Assembly (NCBI RefSeq): GCF_028389875.1
Contig: NC_084687.1
Span: 4,810,157 to 4,874,156 of the forward strand
Direction: 5' to 3'
Length of the DNA: 64,000 nucleotides
DNA from: Rhea pennata
Lineage: Eukaryota > Chordata > Aves > Rheiformes > Rheidae
The position numbers were made by a program, and so were the translations under genes. Below the pieces are notes generated by a model. That model worked only from the letters and a program-made list of their open reading frames with translations, was not told the origin of the DNA and searched no databases. Below are positions 11,792 to 22,910 of this stretch, in pieces (the stretch's first letter is position 1; each line of letters starts with the position of its first letter).

Positions 11792-12016
11792 ATGGGGAAC
11801 CTGGCCAGGCTGGGCATCACGAGCCTGCTTCTGGTGGTGGCTTGGGCAGCCCCGGCCGAGGAGCAGATGAGGAAGGTGGAGGAGCCCAAAGATGATCTTG
11901 CCCTCTATGAAAACCTGGACCTGGACAACTACGACCTCACGCTGGACAACTACGGTGAGATCGTTGACTTAAGCAACTATGAGGAGCTTTACGACTACAG
12001 CGACCTTGCTCCAAAG
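11792..12016 (+). CDS. OPTC: OPTC coding exon 1: signal peptide and acidic Tyr-rich region
   Basis: Encodes residues 1-75 in phase 0 and ends ccaaag|gtgaga. The hydrophobic segment LGITSLLLVVAWAAPA is the signal peptide. Open sequence continues upstream of the ATG, but it crosses the intron acceptor and has no signal peptide, so the ATG at 11792 is preferred. Confidence 0.95.
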
Positions 12017-14773
12017 GTGAGAGGGAGGCGGGAGAGCACCAGGCACGCGGGGCAGGTCTTCCTGCGGTGCATCCCAAGAGAGGGAGGCAAATGCTTTGCC
12101 CATGATGTGGAAGGGACTTCTGCATGGCCACGGCTGGAGACCTGGGCCTGCCTCTTGCCCCCTTTCCAAACTGAGGAGCCCTGGTCACTCTTCCACCCCC
12201 CCTTGCTGGGGTAAGAGAGGCTTTTCTACAACCTCAGCCTCCTCCTCCTCCTTTTCCCCTTCCCCAAAACTGGCCTGGTGTCATCATTGATGTGAAGAAC
12301 ATCATTACAGAAGGTCTCATGTGAAGACAGGGACCAGAGGAACTTGGGACATGATGCCTCCTGTCTTCGTGTGGGTAAATAGGGAGGGGGGCTTCATGAA
12401 ATCCTCACTGAGGAGAGCTGTTTAAGTAGAAGCTGGCTTTCCCAGTGCTCCTGACCCCTTGACCAGTGTCCCTTGGTGGACTTATGCCCTGGAGGGGAGG
12501 GAAGGACTCACCAGCAGGACTTCTGCCCAGGCAGCCCCAGCCCTTATGCCCAGGTTTTACTTGCAGATTGAAGTTGGGACTCTGGCTCCCCCCACCAAGG
12601 CCCAAGAAGGTCTCCCAAACTTGGGCACCACTGCTGAAATGCCGAAGCTGCAGCCCCCATCCACCTCCGCCGCTGGGTCCAGCCCCCCAGGTCTGCTGGA
12701 GCCCGTCACTGCGGGAGGTGAGCGAGGCTCCCCGGCCCTGGGCTCAGACCCACCAGAAAGGGGCAGCTTGTTTCCAGGTGCCACCAAATGTCTCTGGGCG
12801 GCACGGAGGGAGCCCGAGCACCCTGGAGAAAGCGGAGCGAAGCCTTTCCCCGGGTGCTTGCTCTGCCAGGCAGCAGCGGGGCCGGGGGCGCGGGGGCACC
12901 TTGCCAAACGGCAGGCAGGGGGGCTGGAGCAAGACTTCTGGGAAAACAAGAGCCCCGGCAAAGCAGCAACATTTTAATGAGCGGGGACGTTGTGACAGTC
13001 GGGCAGAGTAGCAATTAGATTAGTGACAATTAAAATCCTGTAGCGAGGGATAAATATCTTTATTCATTTTCTGTCACGCCGGACTGGGACAAATTAAGTA
13101 GGAGGCAAAGGGAAATTGTTGCCTTTCTGCTTTGAACTCCCCCACTAAGGGATGCGGCTCTTACTGCTCCAAAGAGCTGGCCGGGAGCGTGGGGCCGGGC
13201 CCGGGGCCGGGGCCGCGGGAGGAGCCGCGCTAGGAGCTGCCGCTGCCCCCCAGGGCCGCCCAGCTGCCCGCGCTGCCTGTGCCTGGGCACCTCGGCGTAC
13301 TGCGACGACGCCGGCCTGGAGCGCATCCCGCCGCTGCCGCCGCAGACCGCCTACCTCTACGCCCGCTTCAACCGCATCGGCCAGATCCGAGCCGGCGACT
13401 TCGCGGGGCTGAGTACGTCCAGGCGAGGCACGGGATGCCCTCCCGGGCTCGGCGCCCGCTTTTGCACCACGGCCAAACCCGAGCTGCCCCCCCCCCCCCC
13501 CACCGCCCGGGGCAGCTCCCGGGCACCTCCGTGTGCCGTAACCCCTCCGGCCTCGTTGCAGCCGAGGGTTTCGCCCCGCTCCGGGGCCAGGCTTGTGCGG
13601 GGCGAGGCTCGTGCCGTGCTCCTGCCGCTCCCCACGCGCGGGGTTTCTCGGAGCTGCCGTCGCTCGGCCCAGGCGTCCGGCTTCGTGCTGCAGCACGGGG
13701 CAAACGAGCAGCCCCGGGGGGGCCGGTGCGTTCCCGCGTCACCCCCTCCCTCTCTCTCTCCCACCAGAGAAGCTGAAGCACATAGACCTGACGAGCAACT
13801 CCATCTCCCGGGCAGACGCGGATGCTTTCCGCCTCCTCCCGAGCCTGCAGGAGCTCATCCTGCCCGGGAACAGGCTGACGGCGCTGCCCGAGCTGCCCCG
13901 CAGCATCGTCAGGCTGGACGCCCGCCTCAACAGGATCTCCAGTGCCGGCGTCAGGCCCGACGCCTTCCGGGTGGGTGCCGGGATGCCGGCGGGCACCAAG
14001 CCGTGCCGGGCACCCTCAGCCCCAGCTTAGCCTCCTGCTACATGAAGGAGAGGCCGATGGGTGAATCTGAGTCACTTTTAGCCCAAACCTGCCATACCAA
14101 GGGGTAACCGGGATGGCGCAGAGGGGCAGCAGGGAGGGTAAGGTCTCCCTGAGACGGGACATTTGTCTGCGTCCCTGCAGGACCTGACGCAGCTCCAGTT
14201 CCTCTACCTCTCCGACAACGAGCTGGACTATATCCCGTCGCCCCTGCCCCAGAGCCTGCGCTCGCTGCACCTCCAGGTGAGAACGGCGCGAGCGACGCGC
14301 CGAGCCCCCTGCGCCTCTCCAGCTGCTTCAGCTTCCTCCAACCAACCTTCCCTCTAACCAAACTCAGGCTCTGCCAAATCTATCAGCCCCTTGCAGTCCT
14401 CCTGGCCATTTTTTCCCCCTATTTTTACACCCATTGCCTTCCCAGAGTGCACAGCCCCAGGGGCCTGTATCTGCGTCTTGCAGAGAGCGGGGATGGGGGT
14501 CTGCAAGCAGCCTCTCCTCCTCCTCCTCCTCCTCCTCCTCCTCCTCCTCCTCTTCCTCACCGATTCTTCGAACCTGATTTTGCGCTTTGTCTCCTTGGCC
14601 AGAACAACAACATCCAGACCGTGCACGAGGACACGTTCTGCGACAGCCAAGACCACAGCCACGTCCGCCGGGCTCTGGAGGACATCCGCCTGGACGGCAA
14701 CCCCATCAACCTCAGCCTCTTCCCCGACGCCTACTTCTGCCTGCCGCGCCTGCCCACGGGCCGCTTCCACTGA
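11792..14773 (+). CDS. OPTC: OPTC (opticin), complete coding region in six coding exons
   Basis: Join 11792-12016, 12567-12717, 13254-13412, 13768-13970, 14181-14276, 14603-14773; 1,005 bases giving 334 residues (human about 332). All junctions are GT-AG and keep frame. Opticin is a secreted class III SLRP of vitreous and ciliary epithelium that binds collagen fibrils and glycosaminoglycans. Order: signal peptide about 1-20; acidic tyrosine-rich segment (Y39, Y47, Y54, Y63, Y67, Y69), a likely Tyr-sulfation region; Ser/Thr/Pro-rich linker about 76-125, probably O-glycosylated; cap C130-x2-C133-x-C135-x6-C142, the class III spacing; LRRs; C-terminal cap C291 and C324; sequon N314. NYGE, LSNYEEL and YLYARFNRI match human opticin closely. 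The ATG has A at -3 and G at +4. Epiphycan and osteoglycin are relatives but fit less well in sequence and synteny. Confidence 0.96.
12567..12717 (+). CDS. OPTC: OPTC coding exon 2: Ser/Thr/Pro-rich linker
   Basis: Acceptor ttgcag ends at 12566; donor gtgagc starts at 12718. Encodes residues 76-125 plus one base. It is rich in Pro, Ser and Thr and poorly conserved, as expected for the mucin-like linker. The boundary is supported by frame continuity into the cysteine cap exon. Confidence 0.88.
12965..13125. promoter_or_regulatory. AT-rich homeodomain-motif patch in an OPTC intron
   Basis: A 160-base AT-rich island inside a GC-rich intron. It holds TTTTAATGAG, CAATTAGATTAG (13012-13023), GACAATTAAAATCC (13025-13038) and a TAAATATC stretch. 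These are core homeodomain, CRX/OTX-like and SOX-like words. A retinal or ciliary enhancer is a reasonable guess for an eye gene, but nothing here proves it. Confidence 0.3.
13254..13412 (+). CDS. OPTC: OPTC coding exon 3: N-terminal cysteine cap and first LRR
   Basis: Acceptor ccccag ends at 13253; donor gtacgt starts at 13413. Encodes CPRCLCLGTSAYC and ERIPPLPPQTAYLYARFNRI, the class III cap and the first LRR. Phase is 1 at both ends. Confidence 0.95.
   Translation, partial: GRPAARAACAWAPRRTATTPAWSASRRCRRRPPTSTPASTASARSEPATSRG
13768..13970 (+). CDS. OPTC: OPTC coding exon 4: LRR
   Basis: Acceptor ccaccag ends at 13767; donor gtgggt starts at 13971. Encodes LKHIDLTSNSIS and ELILPGNRLTALPELP, matching the human LKRIDLSNNLIS region. 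Confidence 0.95.
14181..14276 (+). CDS. OPTC: OPTC coding exon 5: LRR
   Basis: Phase-0 exon of 96 bases between ctgcag (14180) and gtgaga (14277). Encodes the LRR LQFLYLSDNELDYIP and the SLRSLHLQ strand. Confidence 0.95.
14515..14556 (+). repeat. (CCT)n microsatellite
   Basis: About 13 CTC/CCT triplets ending in cttcctc, shortly upstream of the last OPTC exon. It extends the polypyrimidine side of that acceptor. Confidence 0.9.
14603..14773 (+). CDS. OPTC: OPTC last coding exon: C-terminal cap
   Basis: Acceptor ggccag ends at 14602, about 45 bases after a (CCT)n tract. Encodes NNNIQTVHEDTFC and LEDIRLDGNPINLSLFP, then the final cysteine and GRFH with TGA at 14771-14773. The human protein ends with the near-identical LPIGRFT. 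Confidence 0.95.
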   Translation, partial: NNNIQTVHEDTFCDSQDHSHVRRALEDIRLDGNPINLSLFPDAYFCLPRLPTGRFH

Positions 14774-14956
14774 GGGCACCCGCACCCCCACGGCCCGGCC
14801 CCTCCGTCCCTGCCCGCCCCACCGAACATGTGGGGTCGAGCCGGCTTCTCCCCCCAGGGCAGGCAGGCGCGAGGAGATGAGCTGCAGCAGGTGGGGGATC
14901 TCGATGATGGGGCAAACGGAGCCAAGATGAAAAATTCATGGGATGTGGGCAACTGT

Positions 14957-14962
14957 AATAAA
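14957..14962 (+). terminator. OPTC: OPTC poly(A) signal
   Basis: Canonical AATAAA 184 bases after the OPTC stop codon. It predicts a short 3' UTR ending near 14975-14990. Confidence 0.75.
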
Positions 14963-14989
14963 CCCAAGAATTTAAAAATTCATGCAGTC

Positions 14990-17900
14990 TCCTGTTCTAA
15001 ACAGCAAGAGCTGCAGAAAGCTCATCCAGCCCCAGCAGCTGCTCTGCAAATGGCCCTGGGTTAGCAAGGACAGAGACTTCCCCATATCCGCACTTGTTCT
15101 AGGCCTCGGTGCCCCCAGGAGCCTTGGTAAGACCCATCCATTTGGGTTCCTGGACAAGGACCAGGAGCTGCATTGCTCCAGAGAGGTGATGCTTTGGCCA
15201 CATGAGGTTTAATGTGCATGACCGGACTGTCCCCTCTGTGTCCCCAGCCACGTCAGCAGGTTTCCGTTGCTCCAGAAGAGTGCTTGACATCCAGATGTGA
15301 GCTGTGGCCACAGCTGGGACATCTGCATGTATTGCCACAGTCCTCAAAAGAGGATGTAAAGGGAGATCCCAACACAGGGGAACGGGAGTTCCCCCGTCGC
15401 CTGCTGCAGCCCCCATCCCCTGCCCTGTGCTGAGACCTGATCCTAACTTGGAGCCCTGCCCTCCGCTCTGGGCTGGGATGGACAGTGGTCCCAACACACC
15501 ACGATCACAGCAGCCCGATGTCTCAGCCGTTAGCTCTGCCCAGAGGGTTCCCACTCCCCTGGGCTGCAGATCCCCTGCGGTTTGGGTCTCCTTCAACTGC
15601 AGGGAAAGTCTGCCAGCAGCGTTGGGAGCTGTGAGCCAAATGTCCCCAGAGCCAGCAGAAAGAGCCTCCTTCCATTCTGAGGCAGTTAAAATATCTTGTA
15701 TCATCCCAGCTTTCGAGATCTGAAAAAGCTGCCCAGTGGTGGGATATTTTAAATATAATGTATTCACCCTCTATATTTTTATACACATGCAATAAACATG
15801 CATACCATGAGAGAGATGACACATCCCTGGAGAATCCAAAATACTGAACTGAAACCACTGAGATCAGCCCACATCCTCCAGGCTTGGGGAGGCAAAGGCA
15901 GCTTGAGAAAACCTCGCAAGAAGATCCAGCTTTTTGTATATGGGCACGCTGCAAACGCTGCTGGGCACTTGCTCCTGCAAGCCTGCCTGGTTTGTGCAGC
16001 TGGGCACGGGCACGAGGCACGCTGCGAGCCAGCGTGCACACAAGGCGCTTGGCCACGTGCGACCCCACCGCTGGGACATGCACCCCTTGGCTGAGCAGAC
16101 CGAGGGGGAACTTTTTGTGCTTGCAAATAATGTGCAAGGCTGGGATGGGGCTCGCTTCTCTTGCCTTTCTTTTTCATGAAAAGCCCAGAGCAGGGCTATT
16201 CAGACACCAGCTACGTTCACTCAAAGGTCAAGGTCCTAGGCAAATGGTAAAAACAATTTGGCCCTGTTCTAGCCTTTCCTTTCAGCCTCTGAAATGCCAG
16301 GATTTATTAGCCTTGTTGTTGTCGTGCCATCTTTGAAACAGCTGTATCTACCTGTTCGCTGTCTGTCTATTCCTGTATCTCTCCCTTTCTCTCACCTTCT
16401 TCACCATCCATCCTCCTGACATCTAAGCTTGGTCCTTTAGCTCCAGTGATCTCATCTGCTTCTGCAGGATGAAATATAGCTATCAGTCAGACTCGCCTCC
16501 AGCCAGCTCTCCTGAACTGTGAGCCCTGGTCTTTCGCCTTCATCCCACTAGATGGCAAGACGGAGTATTTGGAAACGCTTGACCCCGGCTCCAGACTGCA
16601 AGCTCTGCCTGTGGTTATCTCCGCGCCTTCGGGAAGGCGCCGAGAGGCTCGTGGGCCTGCCCGCGCACCTGCGTGGCAGCGGGGAGCGCCCAGCACGGGC
16701 GGCGGGGAACCCTCGCGCAGGTGCTCCCTGCTTGCAGAGAGGGTGTTAAAAGGAGCTGCAGGAGGGAGAAGGGTTTGGCTCAAGGGGGAGGAGAGTGGGG
16801 GCAGGGGAGGGGTGACCCTGGGGGAAAAGGGGCTGCTGGTGTTGCAGAAACCAAACTTCTCTCAGGGCAAAGGGGTGAACGTGGAGGAAGGGAGAGCTGC
16901 AATTCAGCAGAGCCATCGAGCCGCGCGTTGCAGAGAGCTGACCCTGCTCTCAGATCCCTTTTGCATGCACAGGGAAGAGACAGCGCAGGGGACCTGGGGT
17001 GGGCTGCCACAGCAGGGCTTGGGCTCTCGGCTTCCCCAAAGCGCCGGGGGGGACCAGGCTGGGGCTCCCCTTGGGAAGGGGCTGCTTGGGGGCTCGAGCA
17101 GAGGGGATGCATGGTCCACACTGTGCTGGGGTTTCTTCGTGGGCGCCTGAGCTGTGCCTGTTCTCTTCTCTCCTCTGGGAATCCACGTGCTCCCTGGGGA
17201 CAACGCTGTTCCCCTGCAGCGTGTCCGAGCCCCAGCCACCCTCTCCTTTGCCCCCTCTGGCTGCTGCCCCACATCTTCCTGGCCGCAGCCGGGCAGCTGC
17301 CAGGTCCTGGCTCTTCTCCACCCGGTGAAGTCCGTGGCTCTGCCCAGCTGGTGCCTCGGGCCGGGTCCCTGCCTGGCCTGGGGCCGGCCCTGGCTCCAAG
17401 TCGCTGCTGTGACAGGTTGTATAGGGCTGTGCAGCCTGTCCCATGCGCTCACGCACGTCAGGAGCTGCGTATCTCTGCTGAGATACACGGGCTTCCTCCA
17501 CCAGCCCGGCGTGGGCACAGCCCGAGCCGAAAGCCAGGCTTGTGCAAAGGCAAAGCATTGCTCTGATCCCGGGGGCGTTTGCTAAGTAACAGCTGGAGCC
17601 CCGGGGCTCCGAAGGAGGCAGCTCAACGACCGGGACACTGGTGCAGGTGCCGGGGACGGGCGAGGCAGGCGGGTGCTGCCAGACCGCTTTGCTGTCGCGG
17701 CACGCAGGGCACTGGGAGCTGCAGCCTTGCTGGCGCAGGGAGGGCGCGGAGGAACGGACGGACCCAAGGTACTCGGCTCCCCTTCCCTCACCTCCTCCAG
17801 CCGTGTCTGTGGGCTGCCCTCTCCCCCGCGCGCAGCGGGCTCTGCGCCCTGCTCGTCCCTCTCCTTCCTCCCTACCCGTAAGCCACCTCCCTGTGTAATT

Positions 17901-20300
17901 CATGCAGCTCCCCTCCTCTCTGCTGCTCAAGGTCACCTTCCTCGCCTGGGCTGGATTTTCACATATTGATTGCTCGGCTCTAACAGCCGACGTCGCAGCG
18001 AGCTCCCAATCTCACGCCAGCTCAGCATCTTGCCACTCTCTGGGAGAAGCGCCTCCATATGGGCCCCCCTCCTCCTCCTCCGTCCTGCGCTCCTCCCAGC
18101 CCGGCCACGCGTCGCTGACAGGCACCAAAGCAGAGACGGGAGCGTCTTCCAGCCGTGGAGAAAAGCAGCCTTTTCCCTCCTCCGGGGTGGCTGCTGCTCT
18201 CTGTTACTCAGGGGGTCGGGACCAGCAAGCGACTGGGGCACCTGGCTTCCCTCTCTGTGTCCCCTGGCTCCATATAGGAGAGGGGACAGCGTGGGACATC
18301 CTTGCAGGGACTCGGCTCACTGCTACCCTCTGCCCTAGTGCTGCTGCTTTCCTCTCCCCGCTCGTGGTCCCCCGAAGGACCACAGGTCCGGTCTCTCTGC
18401 CACCGTGCCCATTCCCCTTCCCACTGCCCTGGCATTTTGCAGCCCACATTCCTTGCCTTCCACCTTCCACCAAGGTGGCCCAGATGGGTAGTGGCGCTGG
18501 GGTCAGATGTGAAATGGGGATCAGAGCCATGGAGGGAGTGTTTTGGCCCTCTGGTGACCCAGCCCAGCTGCAACGAGGCCACCAGGAGTGACCACATAAC
18601 AGAGGTGTCCCTTGTCCGACCGTGTCTGTGCTGACCCAGCTCCTGGTGGCCCTGCCACAGCAGCCCTGGCCCATGCCCAGGGGATTTGCTGGCCAAATGC
18701 AAAATCAATGGCAGGATGGAAAAAGGCTGCCGGACTGTGGATGTTGACAAGCTCCTGGCCTCCTCCAGGCTAGAAATCACCCTTAAACACTGCTGGGGAG
18801 GAAGCGCCGTGGCCCAGCTTGCTCAGCGAGCCAGGCACGGATGATAACAGCTTTATTTATAGCGCTTAACTGGCTGTTGGCTCAAGGCACCGATTTGTGC
18901 TTAGCGTGCGATCGTTTAGGGCGACTGTTTGTGCAGCTAGCGGTTGGAGCGCTCGTGCAGCCCAAGCCATCGGCAAACGCCCATCGCCTGGCGTCGGGGC
19001 AGGACCTTGCCCTGGTCAGCTGCATCCCCCTGGGCACCTGCAGCCACTGGAGCGGGTCACCAGGGGCTAGGCAGTCCCACGCTCACCCCAGCGACTTGTT
19101 TTCTGCCTGTTTTTGCACCACATGGAGCAATCCTGACTGATCCTTTGGATCCTGCAGGTTATGTGGCCCTAATACTAATAATAAGGCTAATTAATACTGG
19201 CCACCTGGGGTGAGCTGTGTTGCTTCTCAGCACCTCGGTTTGCAGATCTGTCCTTGGTTTTTTTTTTTTTGAAGGATGCCAGTGCTGGGATTCATTAGGT
19301 CGGAGCTGCAAGGGCTCTGCGGATGAAAGCGCGGCTCATGAATTATCATGGGGGTGCAGACAGCAGCCTGCGGACTCCTTGGGAAGCTCAACAACAGGAA
19401 TGGAGAGAAAAATGTTTGGGTTTTTCATCTTTCCATTTTCCATTTCACCTTTGGAAAAGGAAACAAAAAAGCACAGCTGAAAGAAGAGAAAGAAGAAAAT
19501 ACATTTTTTTCAGTCTCTTTATATCCCTACCCCCAAGTCATGGCTGTTTAATATGTAAATAATCTGTGAAAAAACGTCCTGCTCCTTGCAGCCGACTGCA
19601 GCCGCAGGTTTTGGCTGCAGCCTTGCCGGTGCCCAGCAGTGAGCCGGGGCTTTCCCGGCGCTCATCCTCCCGCCCGCTCCGGAGCGAGACAGCTTGTAGC
19701 TGTTGCGGTGAGCGGCTTGAGGAGGGGAGCCGCAACCAAGACGCAGCTATTCTTAGCAGCGTTGCGCTCGGTCTTGTCAACGGGAGCCCTGACGCTCAGG
19801 AAAAGCTCCGTGGTGGGAGGCACGTGGCCTCCGGCATGGGTTGACCCGATTCCCACGGGGAGCGAAGAGCTTGGAGGGTCCCGGTTTCAAGCAGGGGGCT
19901 GCAGGGAGGCTGGAGGACGACGGGGCAGGGGACGGTGCTCTGAGCACCTCGGCTAGGGGAAGCTGCAAGACAAGGATGCTCGAGCCTGTGGCCTGCGAGC
20001 CGACGTCCCCATCGCAGCCAGCAGCGATAACGTCCTTGCTCCTCCTTGCAGGGGAGATGAATGCTGTTTGGTGCCCCCCAAAACGGGGCATTCCCACCCC
20101 TCTGCTGCCCCCAGCCTAGGGACACCCGGGGGTCTCCTCCCCACTAACTCTCCTGCCCTGTTGCTGCAGAGGGAAGATTTTCTCCAGCGCCATTTCCCCA
20201 GTGGCGCTTTGCTCCTGCGCTGTCGCCCGTCCGCTGTCCGAGCGTGTCCAACTGTCTGACCAGGGAGAAAAGCTGAAATGGAGTAAAACACTTGTGAGCA
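14990..20300. other. OPTC-ATP2B4 spacer, first part
   Basis: No gene is supported. Composition is moderate. An AT-rich segment at 15660-15860 contains AATAAA, and AT-rich motif patches occur at 18835-18880 and 19150-19200 (TAATACTAATAATAAGG, TTAATAC). A T11 run sits at 19260. Open frames here are short or cross low-complexity DNA. Confidence 0.5.
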
Positions 20301-22740
20301 TCGCTCTTCCGCTGCTGTGGGAGCCGGGCTTTTCCGAGGCCGCTGGTCCTCTGGGACGAGGCCCAGCTCCCGGCTCAGCGTTCGTACAGCGCCTTGCACA
20401 GGCGTCGCGATCCGCAGGGTCACCAGCCGCAGCCGGCCCCCTCCGACCTCCCCTTGCCGCGGACTCGTTCCCCGCTCCCGGCTTTGGGTTTTCCTGGTGA
20501 TCCCGAGCTCCTTCCCACGCGAATCGGGTCCCAAAAGAAGCCGCCACGCGTTGCCGTCGGAGCAAAGCGGCCGCGGCGGGGAGCGCGGCGAGGCAGCAGC
20601 CGGCGCGTTGGCGCGCCGGCCACCCCGGCGGGGGCGGAGAGCTGCGCGCCCCCGCGCACCCCGCTCCGCAGCCCGGATCGATCGCCGCCTTCTAAAATAA
20701 CCAGCCGGAGCCTGGATCTTCCGTTTCTGTAGGCTGTGGAAAACCTGGAGAGGGGGAAGAGAGAAAAAGCTTTGAGCAAGCGAGTGCAAGTATTGCTAAT
20801 TTATGATCAGAGAAATATATGTTTGAGCTGGAAGATTGCAGGGAAGGACCGGGTGTTCTGCCAACGATAAATCTGTTTGATCCAGGAGTGGGGGGTTGCA
20901 AAAAGGCTTCCCCACCGGGCAAATTGCAGGAAGGCAGAACATAATTACCCCAAATTCCAATTTGAGTAATTACCTCTACCTGCCTGCCGCTCCCCTGGTG
21001 CGCGCAGTTGGACGTGGAGGTTTTGCTTTCGCAGGCGTCGGAGGGGCGGCCGCGGCGCGGCGCCCGGCGCTGCCTCCGCCGGCGGCTGCCCTTCGGAGCG
21101 GCGTCGGGGCCTGCTGCCGTCCCAGCCCGGCTCGCGAGCCGCCCTTCTGCTGCCTTCCCAAGGGCTGCCCAGGCTCACGGGAGCCACCGGAGCTCTGCCG
21201 GGGTTTCTGCCAGGCTGGATTTGTGCGGCGGTGGGGGCAGACGAGCCGGTGGGTCGTGGGACCGGGGTGCTGGGTCCTGCCGCCCTGAGGGTGCCGGCGG
21301 GCCAGGATGGGGTAGGGATTTGGGTGCAAACCTGCCACGGAGGGAGTGCGGACCGTGGGCAGAGCCCTCGCGCGGGGCAGGGAGCTGCTTGCAGCCCCGG
21401 GGCTGAGGGCGGCGTGCCGGGGGCGCGAGGCGGGGGCGGCCCCGCTGCCGAAGAGCCGGCCAGGCTGCCGGGTGCGTTAGGAATCGATGCGCGTCGCACG
21501 TGGACCGCTCTCGCTCCGCGCCGCCCCTCGCTCCAGAGCCTCCGCTGGCAGAGGGGGAGCGGGAACAGCCCCCCACCCTCCCCCGGGCACCGGGGCACCG
21601 AGCTCGGCTGCGAGCGATACAGGCCGCACGCCCAAAACCCTGCAGAGCCGGCGCCGGGGCAGAGCGCGCCCGGGAGGCGCAGCGGAAGAGCTCGGTTTTG
21701 GCTCGCGCGGGCGGTTCAGCCGAGCGATCCTCCGGCTCCATCCGCAGTTACTCGGCTCTGCCCTCGAGTTAGCAGAAAATCAGCGATGAAAGCGGCTCTG
21801 CAGCCGAGCGGGCACAGAGGGGACAGACGGACGCTGCTGCGGCGTGGACGGACAGACGCGACGGGATGGCCGTTAGATAAGCGGGCGGAGAGGGCCAGGC
21901 AGAGGGGCCCGCTGGGCTCTCGCGGGTCGTTAGGCTGCTTGGCTAAGTGGCTAATTAGGCTTGGCAGGTCCCAGGGGGGCCACGGAGCCCCGCGGGGCTG
22001 CGTCTGCCCTTCCCCGGCAGCTGCCACGAGCGGCCCGGCCCGGCCCTGCCGGCAGCTCACGTGGCTCCGCTGCTAAAACATGCATGAGGACGTGCGCAAA
22101 AATCAATGGTGGCGCTTACGAATTAGCGACCGCGGAGCGGATCGATGCAGCCTGCCCCGCGCGGGCTGTGCTGCTGACGAACGCCAGCAGTGGGAGCGCG
22201 GGAAGGGCCCGAGACGTGTTGCTGCAGCGCCTTCTCCATCTCTGTTTACTCGAGTTTTAAGTCTGTTTATTCGGCGTTTGCTCGCGGCGCTGCTTTAAGG
22301 CGCGATCAGGTGGTTTCGGTGAAAGAGCCACGTGGCGTGCGCGCTGCAAAGGCTGGAACCGGAGGCGCGCGCGCTGTAAATATGCACGTGGGCAATTTCT
22401 AATCGAGCGCCGCAGCTCTTGGCGCTGGCCTGTGTCATCCCCGTGGCATCATCTCTGCAACGAAAGCCTTTTCCCACCATTGCATAAGAGCCTCGCGGTG
22501 ACCCACCGGGTTTGGGGCAGGGGGCAGAAAGGCAAAGCGCGGCTCGAAGGCGGAGGCGCGCGCGCGCCCGGCTGGGAACGCGCTCGCGAGCCGCCCTCGC
22601 CCTTCAGCCCCGCTCCGGGGCGCCCGGCGCGGAGAGGGTGCCGAGCCGCGCCGCGATGCCGCCGGCGCCCCGTCCCGTCGGCGTTTTACTCCTGTCCTTG
22701 CCGTTGCTCCGTGCGCGCGCGGCGCTGACCCGTTGGCACC
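20300..22740. other. CpG-rich block in the spacer
   Basis: High CpG density at 20300-20690 and 21000-22740, separated by an AT-rich interval (20690-20975) that includes an inverted repeat. Such blocks can be promoters of non-coding RNA or constitutive regulatory DNA. No exon or TATA box is convincing. Confidence 0.4.
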
Positions 22741-22910
22741 GTTAATAGCACGTTTCAGACGCTTGATTAAAAACACTGCAGTGTCCGAATCAATAAGCTT
22801 TGGCAGCGGGGACTGTAATAAGTAAAATAATCCCCATTAGGGTAACAAATGGCAGAGGGAGAGCGCAAGGCTGCTAATATGGTAACGATATTAATCTGCT
22901 TCGATCAGCT
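22740..22910. promoter_or_regulatory. AT-rich motif patch with a 12-bp palindrome
   Basis: Contains the palindrome ACACTGCAGTGT (22773-22784), TTGATTAAAAA, AATCAATAAGC, TAAAATAATCCCC and ATTAATCTG. It is bounded by CpG-rich DNA on both sides. It reads like a conserved non-coding element, which is inference only. Confidence 0.3.

Larger units (their letters stand above)
11354..14602 (+). other. OPTC: OPTC introns
   Basis: Introns lie at 11354-11784, 12017-12566, 12718-13253, 13413-13767, 13971-14180 and 14277-14602. They are short and mostly GC-rich. Two contents stand out: an AT-rich patch at about 12965-13125, and a CCT microsatellite at 14515-14556. No nested gene is seen. Confidence 0.7.

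Noticed and set aside
11150-12214. Upstream extension of the OPTC first coding exon (open for 214 codons before the ATG)
   Set aside because: It runs through the predicted promoter, exon 1 and intron acceptor and has no signal peptide. The ATG at 11792 gives one.
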